Part shown: positions 23,535 through 37,656 of the stretch, piece by piece
Layout: each line of letters starts with the position of its first letter
Numbering within the stretch: the first letter of the stretch is position 1
Position numbers and translations under genes: made by a program
Assembly: GCA_008692225.1 (NCBI GenBank)
Contig: VICG01000013.1
Coordinates: 1,550,001-1,614,000 of the forward strand
Direction: 5' to 3'
DNA from: Monilinia fructicola
Taxonomy: Eukaryota; Ascomycota; Leotiomycetes; Helotiales; Sclerotiniaceae
Length of the DNA: 64,000 nt
The notes under the pieces: model-generated
The model's input: only the letters and a program-made list of their open reading frames with translations
The model's database searches: none
Told to the model about the DNA's origin: nothing

Positions 23535-24794
23535 TTATATGATAGCGATACCTTGCATCGCCGCCACTGGGGTATCCTCCTCCTTTTCATCCTCCATATC
23601 CTCATCCAAATCCGGCAACGGATATGTTAATATCGCCGCGATACCCCCCAACCCCTCCAACCTCTTCCCACTCTCATGATCGCTGCTCAAAACCCTGGCT
23701 TCTCCGCCATGTTCTTTGACCTTATCCACCAAAGCCACCCATCTCTTCCTGACTCCGATTTCCTGACTGCGGAAAAGTCGGTTGCTGATTAATAAGACTC
23801 CACCTCCCCGGCCGACTGCACCCTGATCAACTGCTTTTTCCACTTCCTCGGGACCATACCAGGCTTTCCCGTTATCCATGCGCAGGAGTGCCATAAATTC
23901 GTCCATGTAGCGGGTTTCGCGGGCGTACTTCGTGTTGCTAAGTTTGGCCAGCACTGCTGGGCTCTTGAGAACTTCGTTTAGGCTGTGGAGATGACCGGAA
24001 CTGCTATGCACTAGCAACAAATTCTGTTTATTGGCCAATAATGCTTTATCTCCAGCCCTGGTTGCTACATCTAAGATGTATCTCTGAAACCCTTGCGCCA
24101 CGAATCCGGGACTGGCGAGTAATAATGGTCGCGGTTGGTAGATATCCACATGTCGCAAGAGCGTCTCGTACGTCTTTTGGTAAAATCGTTCGAGTCCCTT
24201 GTCGTGATCACCGGCCATTCCACGTCTTTTTCGCGGTATCGCCGATTCCACCTTCTGCTTCAAGACTGTTTGGTGTTCGGTGATCAAGCATATATTCGCC
24301 AATCCCTCATGCATCACGACTGCAGGAACAACACCCCTCTCTATCCTGTCGCACGGCTTCCCGTATGACGTCCAGCGCAACGGAATCCCAGCCTTCATGT
24401 TTCTCCAATGTGAAACCTCGCTTCAGTTCGAGGTCAAGTGTATGATATTGGCCAACGTTGACAAATTCGTTTTCTTCGCAGACTCGACCGCTGACATGTA
24501 ATTGACCGGCTTGAGGATCAAAATCCGTTGATGTGACGACGATGGTAAGCATTGTTTGTATGCGGACTGAGGATTGCTTGCCCGATAAGGATTCGGTGTA
24601 AACGCGACGGATGGCGCGGGCGCGCAGGGTATCGGTGGGAGCTATGAGGTTATACGCATGCCACTGGAATAGGTTAGAGACATGGTCTGAGGAAGAGGGA
24701 GAGGAGATGTACGGACCATGTCTTCTGGTTCTTCTGGGAGAAGAGTTACAGTGCCGGAGTTATCACTCGCGATGTTTTCATTCATGAGACGCAT
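23535..24794 (-). CDS. DOM34: Dom34/pelota ribosome-rescue factor, with apparent frameshift
   Basis: Exon 1 is 24794-24717 (MRLMNENIASDNSG...PEEPEDM) and exon 2 is 24663-23535; the 53-bp intron has a weak GTCCGT donor. The three eRF1-like domains of pelota are present: the N-domain (WHAYNLIAPTDTLRARAIRR), the central domain (VVPAVVMHEGLANICLITEH) and the C-domain ending GGIAAILTYPLPDLDEDMED. Dom34 with Hbs1 splits stalled ribosomes in no-go and non-stop decay. The frame breaks once: after RQDREG the sequence runs into a stop, and the correct frame resumes if one base of a 4-bp G run (plus-strand C run 24334-24337) is ignored. With that one base discounted the length is 401 aa, normal for the family. 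Assembly error or real lesion cannot be told apart here. Confidence 0.82.
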
Positions 24795-26301
<1,507 letters not shown>

Positions 26302-27524
26302 ATGACGAAGTTTGATATCAATTCGAAACTTCGTATGAACTCGGGCTATGACATTCCCATACTAGGTTATGGGGTTTACCAAACGTACGAATGCCTCACT
26401 GCCTAAGTAGCAAATATGAGCTAAATTGATATTAAACTTAGCCCAGCATCTCAATGTGAAGATCTCGTGACGAAGGCTTTTGATGCGGGTTACCGACATG
26501 TGAGTAAATTGATTGAAAAGGGCCTCTGGCACGCTCCTTAACATGCTACAGGTAGACTCGGCAGCGGCATATCGAAATGAAGGTCCTTGTGCTACCGCCA
26601 TTCATAAATCCAGCATCCCTCGTGAAGACATCTTCTTTACTAGTAAAATCCCACCTCGTGCCTTGAGTTACGAAAACACGAAAGCACAAGTTACGAAAAC
26701 TCTCACAGAGACCGGGCTTGAATATATTGATCTCATGCTCATTCACTCTCCATACGGAGGACGAGCTGCCCGCAAAGGTGCTTGGAAAGCTTTAGTTGAG
26801 GCCCAAGAGGAAGGTAAGATTCGAAGCCTTGGGGTTAGCAATTACGGTGTTCATCATTTGGACGAGATGGAAGCTTATATCAAAGAGCTTGAAGAGGAAA
26901 GGGGTAAAGGAAGAGGTGGTGTGATTGATGTTGGCCAGTGGGAACTTCACCCGGTAAGCTGTCAGGCAACTGTTTATTTTTAAAGTCCCCTATTCATGCT
27001 ATCTGATGATCGTCGACGAACGAAACGAGTGACTGAAGAATGTGGAATTGAAACAGCCCCGTTTACTTTGTCTTGTATCCCGCATTGTGATGTTCTGTAT
27101 ACTCTAAAAGCACACCTCAGTATTCCCACAAGAGGATTCTCATTCTTGTCTCTTTCGATTTTGCATCCTTTAATAGTTCTAATTTTGTATTCAGTGGCTC
27201 GCTCGATCCGACATCATTTCATGGTGCGAGAAACGAGGGATTATCGTAGAGGCATACTCCCCCCTTGTTCGTGGGGAGAGGCACGATTCACAACTTCTTG
27301 TACCACTCGCAAAGAAGTACAACAAAACCTCGGCCCAAATACTACTGAGGTGGAGTTTACAAAAGGGCTTTGTGCCTTTGCCAAAAACTGTTACTCCCAG
27401 CCGAATTAGGGAAAATGCCGATATTTATGATTTCGAGCTCACAACGGAAGAGATGAAGGGGCTAGAGACAGGAGACTACTATGTCTGTGCCTGGGATCCT
27501 ACTATCGCTACTTTAGATCAATAG
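26302..27524 (+). CDS. Aldo-keto reductase
   Basis: Exons 26302-26384, 26442-26499, 26552-26953 and 27195-27524 give 290 aa, a normal length for the family. Introns are 57, 52 and 241 bp; the last is unusually long for this window. The complete AKR catalytic tetrad can be placed: Asp49 and Tyr54 (VDSAAAYRNE), Lys79 (FFTSKIPP) and His112 (LMLIHSPYGG). Later AKR signatures follow: IRSLGVSNYG, VGQWELHP joined to WLARSDIISWCEKRGI, and a cofactor-binding LPKTVTPSRIREN. The (beta/alpha)8 barrel reduces carbonyls with NADPH; the substrate cannot be read from sequence. No signal peptide, so probably cytosolic. Confidence 0.85.
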
Positions 27525-28911
27525 ATGCAGAAATACGAAAATTGCTCAAGGAAGTCTTGCAAAAGAGAATTATCGCCGAGTCGGTTTGCAGCATGCGAGT
27601 CATTACATCAGACATTCTGATTTACCTGATGAGTGTGCGAGTCATTTTTATATATAATTCATGGTTGTATTGTACGTATGCTTTCAAGGTGGTTTGAAGG
27701 CCCTCAATCTGATTTTGCGGATAGGAGAAGGTGCCCTCTTGAGTTTCCTTCTTGCATTTGGTTATCAAGACGTTCAAATTTTGAGGATCTTGCATTGTGG
27801 TAAACAAAAGCCCACTTTACCAATATCATTATTCTTCCTAAAATAGGAAGGAGAGGACTCGCAAACGAAGTCATAAATCACCTCACTTCTCGCATCAGAG
27901 TATGGTGATTCCCGCAACTACATATGAAAGCATAATTCTAAATTTATTACGGGCAACAGTTAAATCAAGTGGTCGGTTACCTACGTATATGATTTATTTT
28001 TATCAATTTACAATAGCCCTGCATTTTGATGTAATTCCAATATGAGCTTTATCGTCATTCTCTTAAATCTCTTTAGAACTATAGGTGCTGTATTGAATCG
28101 AAATCAATTTTGAGGAAGGCTAAGTAAGGGGTATTTAAATTTAGTATGGGGATGACTGGGTTCGAATAGTTTATGTTATGACTATATATCTCAGTCTTAG
28201 ATCTGTGGATCAAATAAGGATTTCTCTGAATGGGATCCTAGAAACTTTTCTTCTTATTGGAACTTCAAATTTATACTTTTGCTTGGCTTTGTTGAATTTT
28301 TCAAATGAATACGGTATATAAATGCTTGAATAGACGAAGCTTTAACCGAACAGACCCCCCTTTGGAAGAACGATTGATAGAACAATTTGCTTGCCTACTC
28401 CCATTCCGCTTTTCCTGTTGTAGCCTAAAATCTTATTTCAGCGTATGATTTTATAGCTCAGCGTTCCAACTAGCTAGGTGTATCTCACATATGTCAAACT
28501 CCACAATTAGCTCTTTCTCTCTACTATGATATCTGGTTCTTGAATTCTGATACCAAGTTCTACCATACTTATCAATCTCACAGCCTTACTTAGCCTACAT
28601 CAATCACCAGGTGCCAGATTTTGCAACCATCAAATGCATGTGAAGGATTCTACCCACATAGAACACAGCCCGCATCTGAGTAGGATGAATGCACCGGTTC
28701 CGGGGCAATGAATTGAAATTTCAGTCTTTATATCAATGGCATCTTCCAATGATACCGGTATTTAATATCTCCCATCTCATCTTCATTCTACTTCTCTCAT
28801 TAAGGACTTTCCTGTGATTGCTTTGAGTTTTCATTCATTACCCTACTTTCGTACACTCCTTGTTCTTCTTTTCTTCTTCAGCAATCTCATAATTGAGAAT
28901 CATTCTCTAGC
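27525..28911. other. Intergenic region, nothing recognised
   Basis: A 1.4-kb AT-leaning stretch without supported coding frames. It should contain the AKR 3' UTR and the S41 protease promoter; CT-rich sequence at 28780-28890 directly precedes the protease start. Confidence 0.5.
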
Positions 28912-31752
28912 ATGCGTTTTCTAGCTTCTTTCTGCGTGTCTGCAAGCATCCTGGTGACTGGGGGTGCATTAGCTGACACTTCCAGCGAGAGAACTGGTGA
29001 ACGAACTGCTGGACTAGCTCCCAGTCCAACTAAACCACCGACCTTTGCTCCAACAGGAGCTACAAGCACATCTTCTGGGGCGTGTGCAAGTGTATCGTCT
29101 ATAATCAGCACATCTGAAGGTAAGTGCCATGTCTAGTGATCAAAGGTACTTGGAATACTGATCTTTTTTGCAGATGACGAGCCCAAAATTGCGGTATCGA
29201 CCGCTCTGGATTGTCTCAAATCCGTTCCGTTGAATGTCAACAGATCCGTTACATTCATTGAGTTTATTGAGCCATATGTACAATTTCAAAGTACATTGGC
29301 CTATCTAAAGAATCCCCCTACAGGGTGGCTTTTCCCAGGAGTCGATGTCCTGGGTGGTTTGACACAGATAAAGACACTTCTCCTTTCAGGGGAATATAAG
29401 ACTCAGTGGGATTTCGAGAAGGATATATGGAGCTTGATTAACATCCTCCCGCATGACTTTCATTTCAATTTGCCTTTACCACTCATCAGCTCCGTATTCT
29501 TATTCGTCATCCCACAAGGGTCTTTAGTATCTATTTCTTCAGATGGATTGAGTCTACCCAAGGTCTTCTTCAAAGGTCTGTTTAAGACATGGATCCGTCA
29601 AAAATCATTACTAACAGTTTGTTAGTTGATCTCGATCAAGCAAGGAATAATGCTACTTTCACGCCTTCAGCTATCAGCAAGATAAATGACCAAGATGCAA
29701 ATATGTTCCTACAAAAGACAGGTCAGACTCTGAGCGCTTACAATGACCCCGATGCTACCTACAACCAACTCTTCTTCTCTCCCGCTTTCAATGCCACAGG
29801 TAGTGGTGAAGTGTATAAATTTGGGCAAGCGCTTGGCTTCACATCAGACTTTTACAACTATACATTCGAAAATGGCACAACAAGGTCATTTCGAAATGTA
29901 GCAACGGCAAAAATCTCATTCGAAGGCATCGATTCCGGCAAGGCTTTATTCGATACCATCAACCCACCCATATCTACTATCGCTCCATCTACTACTACCT
30001 CCACAACCACCACCACCACATCCGCCCAAGTAACGACTACTACTACCTCTCTCGTCGGCTATCCCACTCCTATTGTCATGCATAGAGACGGCTATACATC
30101 TGGGGTACTTCCTCCCCGATAGCGATGTCGCCGTTCTCGCCATGCAAAGTTTTCTTGATCCCGCCGATACAGATCCTGACGCACCACGCATTCAATCCGA
30201 AGTCGTGACCTCTTTCCTCTCCTCTTGTCTTAAAAACAACAAAACTAGATTGATCGTTGATGTGCAGGGTAATGGCGGAGGTGCAGTGATAGAAGGCTAT
30301 GATGTGTTCCAGCGAATTTTCCCTGGTCTGGAAACTTTTGGTGCGAGTAGGATGAGAAATTCAGAAGTTTTAAAGTTTTTTGGAGATGTTTATACGGCAA
30401 CTCTGAAGCCTGAAGATGATCCAGATGCGAATGGTCAGTTTGAAGCTCAGACTTATCTGGATGTCAATGGCAAGCCATTTGCAAATTGGAGGTAGGTTCT
30501 CTTTTCCTCTGTTGGTCATTTGATTGAAAATGATTTATCCGCTACCTTTTACTGATACTCTTCTCGCTACAGTGCATTAGATCCTCCCGAGAAGATCTAC
30601 AATGATAGCTTCACCGCACAAACAAGGTTCAATTTGAAGTATTGGGCAAACGATATGCCGCGCAATGGCTCACTTGCTCTTGGACCCCAGATTTTCGAAA
30701 GCAAGAATATTGTGCTTTTGTACGATGGATCATGTGGCTCTACTTGCGCTGTCTTCTCGGAATTCATGAAGAGTCAAGGTGGCGTCAGAAGTGGTATGTA
30801 CTAATCTTTTCCCCTTGCGGCTTTTGATGTTTGATGACACCTTAGTGGCGGGTAAGGTAATGGATATTGGAAATCACTGACATATCACCCAATGTAGTCG
30901 TCATGGGCGGTCGTCCTCAAACAGGCCCTATGCAAGGAGTAGCCGGGTCCAAGGGGTTCGTTCTCCTAGATATCTTTCCCCACTCTAATTCAATACAAAC
31001 TAACTCTCGCCCATAGATCCGAAGTCCTCACATTCAGCCAAATCGACGAATACCTCGCCCAAATTGACGAAGTGATAGCCAACCTCACCCTCAAATCAAT
31101 CCCTATTCCCGCTGCTCCCCCAGCCTCTTCTCTGCCCCTTGGATCTGCTCTTTCATGGCCTCTAGGAAATTCCACCACTCAGGGAACTGGCTCTCGCTTT
31201 AACTTCAGAAACAACATGCATCAAAACGATTCATCATACACACCCTTACAATACATCTACGAGGCCAGCAATTGCAGATTGTTCTATACAAAAGAAGATG
31301 TGTATGATATTCAAGGACTTTGGAAACGAGTAGTAGACACAGTATGGGGAGACGGAAAGTGTGTAGAGGGCAGCACCACCACGAAAGACCGCTCGTTTCC
31401 AAGTGGTGCTGGGGATACTGTGGGTTATTCCAGTGCCGTTGATTCCCGAGTGATATTGGATCCTCAACCAGGGTTGATCTCGGGATCAACTGGAATCGGA
31501 GCGCCATCTAGCAATGGTGATGTGTCAACGCATAAGCGCCGGTATGCAGCACCATCGAATACTACTCTTCCCGTGAGCATATTGAAAGCCACAGGTACTG
31601 GCAGTGAAAGTGGACCGAAACCTACTTCGACTGGCCACAATATGACTACAAATGGCATAACTGTAGCACCTATTACTGGTGAGGCTATGGTGTTGGGAGA
31701 TTCATGGTGGGTGGGTGCATTGGTGGCTGTTATGGTGGTTTTGGTGGTTTGA
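28912..31752 (+). CDS. Secreted/GPI-anchored S41-family (CPAF-like) peptidase, apparent frameshift
   Basis: Exons 28912-29119, 29174-29575, 29626-30491, 30573-30793, 30898-30955 and 31017-31752. An N-terminal signal peptide (MRFLASFCVSASILVTGGALA) is followed by a Thr/Ser/Pro-rich linker. Next come S41/CPAF-like fungal segments: GSLVSISSDGLSLPKVF, TPSAISKIN, RLIVDVQGNGGG and VLLYDGSCGSTCAVFSEF, the last with the probable catalytic serine. The C-terminus has a Ser/Thr stretch and a terminal hydrophobic tail (WWVGALVAVMVVLVV), suggesting a GPI signal. The frame breaks inside a GGGG run at 30102-30105: the segment GYPTPIVMHRDGYTSG reads on as YFLPDSDVAVLAMQSF only if one G is dropped. That also makes the summed exon length divisible by three (829 aa). 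Confidence 0.75.
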
Positions 31753-32136
31753 GATGGTCTGTGACCAGACAATAGACAATAGGTTCTTGAGTTTTATCTT
31801 CTCTATTTGTATTCTTACTATCCTTTTCTTTTGTTTACTTTATTTCCTCGGTTAAAGATGTGAGCTGGCCATATAAAGCTACACACTATGTTTGTTCCCA
31901 TTGCATTGTATCACTTATCATTAGACCTAGAATTTACACAATGCGAAGGCTTTACCATAAGACCAAAACGGTGTCACGAAATTCGTTTTCACCAAGCGAG
32001 CCACAGAAGATTCTGGTTATGTAGACCCTATTCCATTTCATCATATGATATACCAATACACTTTTCACATTATGCCCCATTAAAACGCCGAAGAAAGCAA
32101 AACCTGGCAACCTTCAACTCCAGACTTGATTATTAC
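31753..32136. other. Intergenic region between convergent genes
   Basis: 384 bp containing the 3' ends of the protease and RPA190 genes. No other feature seen. Confidence 0.5.
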
Positions 32137-35100
32137 TCACTCCTCCATCACCTCATCCTCGCTCTTCCCTGTTGGCACTTTTGTAAGAACATCAAAAGCC
32201 CCAGTGCCGACCTTACTCATCCTTCCTATCACAATTCTACTACTTGGATTTGCCAAGTCATCCCAATCACACTCTCTGTAACTGCATCTGCCAAGAAACC
32301 AACCGTTGTCTCGAAACTCATCTTCATGAAAGGACTGACACTACCCTTCATTCCGTTCCGGTTGAATGGACTGAATCCACCACCTCTGGTCATGTAGTCG
32401 GCGATCAAATTCAAATGACGCATGTCCACTGCAATTCCGTGACCATCGAAAACACTGTGTAATTCCTGGATGATAGTTGATCGACAAGCCTCCACACCAT
32501 AATTCTCAAGCATCGCTGCGATGTCGTTGGTAGAAATCGTGTTGGGATTAATAAATGCGGCATAGTTTTGCATTGCCTTGAGATTCACACCCTCGGTATG
32601 AACCACTGGTACCTTGACCAACTTTCCTGTCTTCGGATCCTTGACTTCGTTGTCTCCATCAAAGGTACATGTTCCAATGCCTGCAATATGTTGGATGAGA
32701 CACGATCGAAGAGCGTCTTCAACGATGGAAAGCATAAGGACCTTAGGAACGTCGGCATCATACTCAAGAGTGATGTCACACCACTCGGCATTTTCTTCAT
32801 CAAAGCGAAAGCGTGTGATATCCTGGCATCGTTTCATTACTTGGGCCTCGAGTTCCTCGGTGGCAGCGGTAATCTTGCGCTTTTTACGTTCTCCATTATC
32901 GTCATTATCTTCGTCTTCGTCGTCACTTTGTGGTGCACGTGGGCTACCTCCAATACCTTCGTCTTCGTCTTCGATATCTTCGGGTTCGGCGTTTTGTGCT
33001 TGGACTGCGTCGTCATCATCGTCATTTGCGGCATAGCTGACAGCTTCCGCACGGTTTGCTTTCTGCTTATCATTGGTTGCATCGTCATCACCATCATCAT
33101 CGTCATCATCTTCGCCAATTTCCCTCTCGGCATCCGGTCTAGCCTCTTCAATTGTACCAACAGATTTTCCAATCTCCGGCACTGCAGCCGTGTTTGCTCC
33201 TGCTTTTCCTGCCTTTTCGATCTTCTTTCTTCCAAGAGCCTTGCGTGTAAGAGATTGAAGTTTCTGCGTAAACCTTCGTTGAAGAGTGAAGAGGACATCA
33301 TCAACGTCAATAGCATATGTCTCACAGTACTCCTTCGAGGGGAAAAGTTTGATGTGAATATCGTAGATCTTAGCTTGTTGGAAAGCTACCCCACGTCCAA
33401 TCTTCTCCTTAACAGTAGCCCAATCTAGTACCTCGGCCAAGGAAAGAATACTTATAGACTTGGCAAATTTTTCACATTCGTCTGGAGTCAGCTCCTCATT
33501 GAGAGTTAATGTCATTGATGGTGTTGAAATATGGTTACTTGCCGTCATGACAATTTCACGCAGACGTGGGATACCCAGTGTGACGTTCTTGGCAGAATGG
33601 CCAGCCAAATGGAAAGTGTTGAGTGTCATTTGTGTGGAAGGTTCACCCACAGATTGACCAGCGACGATACCAACAGCTTCACCGGGTTCAACGACAGATT
33701 TCAAGTATTTGGCAACAAGAACAGGTTCCAATGCTTTTCTTGGTCCAACACCATCCGGATGTTCCTTGTCTTTGACCAAACCATCTGGATTGGTCTTCAT
33801 ATAGTTCGTCAATGTTTCGAAATACTTCTCGGACGTTGCATAACCATATTTTCCAGGGTTGTATTCAGAAAGAACTGGATCTGGGCCATTGAGATCATTT
33901 GCTTTCGCATGTTTCAAGGCTTTCTTCATTCGCTTGATGATCGTTTCCTTCTCTTCAAAGATTGTATCATAGCGAGGATCACCATAATTCAGCTGCGAAA
34001 GCTCGGACAAAAGGTTCTGCAATAAGAATTTGAAGTCCACCAGATGCTTTTGTTTTGTCACATCGAGTCCATCTTCACCATAGATAAATTGAATCATGGA
34101 ACCATCGGAATCTCGCACAGACGTATCGTACTCGACCTTGAGCCCCTCCATACCCTTGATCAGACATCTTTGTAGATATCCAGATCTAGAGGTCTTGACT
34201 GCGGTATCAATCAAACCTTCTCTGCCCGCCATTGCGTGGAAGTAGTATTCTTGAGGTCGAATTCCAGTCAAGAAACGATTGACGATATAACCTCCTGCTC
34301 TAATATGTGTCTCGAATGGCTTGAAGCATGGAAGAGATTTTCCGCTTACCATCAGCGGTACTCTACGTCCTTCCAAAACTTGTTGTCCCAAATTACAAGA
34401 AATGAGATTGGCGTTAACAGCACTACCCTTGGCTCCAGAAACTGTCATATTCTGCATTTGATTGTGCGGAAATTGCTTAACCAAGCCTTGAGGAAGGCAT
34501 GCATTAGTAATTGCGGTGGAGAGCTTATTAGAGCGAGCATTCATCAGAGCATCCAGGCCTGCTTGCTTACTATCATCTCTCATAACATCCTCCAACCTAT
34601 TGAGCAGCTCTTGATCGGTGTCATTAGGTCTTTGGTCTTCAAGAGAGACGTACTTGGCAGCTACCTCAAGACCAATTTTACCTGCATCTGCAAGAGTCTC
34701 GGTACGTGATTTTTCGCCTTCGGGAGTGAGTCTTAGATCGTCCATTCCGCAAGTGAATGCCCTCATGTGGAGAAACTTTGTGAGTAATCGGCCAAGGATA
34801 CTGAGAAGCTTTCCAGCAGTAGCGGGACCATAGACCTCATGGACAGAATGAATGAGACCACCCCCTGCGGGACCAATCTGTGCTTTATCCAAAATACCAG
34901 TGATGAATTCACCACCCTTGAAAAGAACAACACCTTCTTCTGACCCTATGCCCCATCGATCAGCCGGAGTTTGAGTCTTTCCTGTAAGAGATATTGGAGC
35001 GCAAGTAATAGGCGTGATGTTTTTCAAAATTGTTGTGATAACTTGCTTTCCCGTCCATCGTGCAACTGGTTTGATGATCGCAGGGGGCACAGTCTGTATG

Positions 35101-37299
35101 CGATCGCCAACAATATGACCACTTTCTGGGCGAATACAATTGTAGATGAGTTGCTGGTAAGTAGCTCGGTCAAAGTATGTATCCTTGTTACACATCCAAA
35201 CAGAGACGGATATATGATCTTGAATCAGACCTCGTAAAGGTTTACCCGCTGTAGCACTCAAATATTGGTGATCAGTGTCGGCAATCTGGAGCGCTTCTGC
35301 ACGGGCAACTTCAGTTTGTGGGAAATGCATGTTCATTTCGTCGCCATCGAAATCAGCGTTGTAGGTATTACAATTGGCGTAGTGCATGCGAATTGTTTTT
35401 TCTCCTGGAAGTACTCTGGCTCTGTGACCCATGATAGAAGGCTTGTGCAGGGTTGGTTGACGATTCATAAGCACAACATCTCCATTGGTAAGATGCCGAT
35501 AAACCTTCTTATTGCGAGCACCGCTAGCACCGTTGCTAGATGATGCAAGCAACTGGTTTGCCAGCGCCATTCTTTCATCCTGTGTCTTAGATCGTAGGTT
35601 GATGACTTGTCCATTCTCGTTCTCAATTGCAGCAGCACCAGGCCATTTGTCGACACCATTAATAACTGCTTGTTGCATCTCCTTGAAGTTGTGACTTGTG
35701 ACAGGCTCTGGGTACGTGAGCTTTTTAGCGAAAACGGGAGGGACACCAATTTCGTTTGTCTCGATATTTGGATCTGGGGATATGACGGAACGAGCAGCAA
35801 AATTGACACGCTTTCCCATCATATTCTTTCTGAAGAGACCCTCCTTCTTCTCCAGCTTTTGCTTGATACCGTCCTCATTCTTTTTTCCAGCCGCACCTTG
35901 GATGGGATTTCGGTCTCTATCAATCAGGGAATTTACAGCATCCTGCATTGAACAACACGCTTCTTGAAGATCAAAGAAGTCTCTTTTTCTCAACGTTACG
36001 CTCTGTGATGGTCTGTCGGGATTCTGGATATCGAGGTAGATTTGATTCACGGTATCGGCAGCTTTCAAGATCTGCTTGTACAAAGAATTTTGCTGAGCTT
36101 CGGCAATCTCGCCATCGCCAGTCTTCGCTTCCGGACGATACCTATTGGGGGGGACAAGAAGAGTCTGTAGGAAAAACATATCTGCTTTAACCAATGATGG
36201 CTTTTTGGCGGAGGATCGAGAGTTGTAAATGAGAGATAAGATTTCTTGCTCCTTCTCAAACAACAAGGTCAAAGAAGCTTTAACTTCCATAGCATCGACA
36301 TATCGCTGTGGTAAGGGGGCGACTCTGGGTTTGGAGCTTGAAGTGGCGGCGCTATCCATGACCACATCACCATCCACGTCAAGGGTTTCTCCTTCGCCTT
36401 CGTCCTCGTCTTCATTTGACTCTAGATCGATATCCGCAATACCTTCGTCGCCATCCCGATCTTTTTTCTCGCCATGGACCAACTGAACAGCGTTCACAGC
36501 CCGGTAGCTGCCTTGTGCCATTTTCGCCTTATCTTTGACACTCAAAGATTTCTCGAAAATCTTCACATATCGATCCTTGCGGTAGGTAGGCGATATGCCT
36601 TGACAGTTTCCACATAGCCTTCCTGCAGTTATGGCCTTCATAAAACTCTTAACCACAACGCGACGAGCTTCTGCAACACCTTCATGCTTTTCCCGTCTCC
36701 ATTCCCATCCAGTGGCCTTAGCTGCCTTGAGTTCCTTTTTGACGAAAGCAAGCCGCCGCCGAATCACACTATCGACAGGAGTCTCCTCATCTGAATCGCT
36801 AGCGGGCTCTTCCCCCTCCTTTGGCTGAGCAACCTCGATATTATCAATGTCCTCAGCGGCGCTAAGTAGACCCTGTTGAATCAGGCGCAATTTGCAAACA
36901 TATCGATTGACTTCCTTTCGCGACATCTTGAATTGATGACAGTACTTGCATTTCGATCGCAACAATCGCAGAACTTGATCCATGAAAGTAGGGTGGTAAA
37001 CGGGAGCGGGTAGATCAATATGGCCTGCGTGACCTGGGCAAGAAAAGGAACTGAGATTACATGTTGTGCAGCTACCTGCTGTTAGCATTCGCAGCAATTG
37101 AATGAATAATTCCTTACTTGTTGTCACCCCATGCGCCTAGAGCTGGATCATACAAACCTCCTGGAACTGGGTGAAGAAGACTATCAAAAGTAACAGGATT
37201 CTCTATCCTCTTCACAGAGAGGGATTTGATCTCAGCAGTGGAAAGAAATGCAAAGTCAACGCTCTCAATGGCTGACGGAATGGGTTGTGAGATATTCAT
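32137..37299 (-). CDS. RPA190: DNA-directed RNA polymerase I largest subunit, apparent 3' frameshift
   Basis: Exon 1 is 37299-37118 (MNISQPIPSAIESVDFAFLS) and exon 2 is 37071-32137; the 46-bp intron ends in GGTAG, which restores the clamp zinc motif CTTCNLSSFSCPGHAGH. The catalytic Mg site NADFDGDEMNMHFPQ is intact. The Pol I-type acidic insert (DDDDDDGDDD, SDDEDEDNDD) lies in the C-terminal third. Near 32268-32278 the frame shifts: after FLADAVTES the conserved end DWDDLANPSSRIVIGRM and VGTGAFDVLTKV is in another frame, consistent with a 2-bp GT repeat insertion or a 1-bp loss. Discounting it gives about 1704 aa, normal for A190. The unshifted frame ends at 32229. It transcribes the 35S rRNA in the nucleolus. 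Confidence 0.9.
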
Positions 37300-37656
37300 T
37301 ATGATTGACAGTTAACACTAAAGCAGAAATACTGCCATAGGTTGTCTGATTAAACTGGAAGATTGCGATCCTGTACAAGTTCGCAAAGTGAACCTCCAAG
37401 TAAATACAGAAAAAAGTTCGTTCATCGGAGAAACTTTTTTTTTCGAGCCGACCCCAATCGATAAGGCACAAGGATAACCCACCCGATTCCACGATCACGT
37501 GTAGTTGTCAGTTCGAGGTTTTTGGTCCTGGCACAGCTTCCCTTCTCTAGAAATATTAGCGTGCGAATGTTTGACGATACGTCTGGATCACCAACCCGGA
37601 GTTGTGCGCTTTTATTGTTTGCCCATAGAATTTGAGAGAGAAATATTAACGACAAT
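37300..37656. promoter_or_regulatory. Bidirectional promoter interval RPA190 / PRP3
   Basis: 357 bp between two divergent housekeeping start codons. A poly-A tract of the RPA190 sense strand (plus-strand T run, 37436-37442) lies inside. No specific factor site is assigned. Confidence 0.45.

Noticed and set aside
28140..28230. Possible tRNA (GGGTTCGAAT-like box B)
   Set aside because: No matching box A or foldable cloverleaf around it.
32568..36828. Many plus-strand open frames opposite RPA190
   Set aside because: They are antisense shadows of a strongly conserved gene; their composition is the complement of its acidic and repetitive segments.
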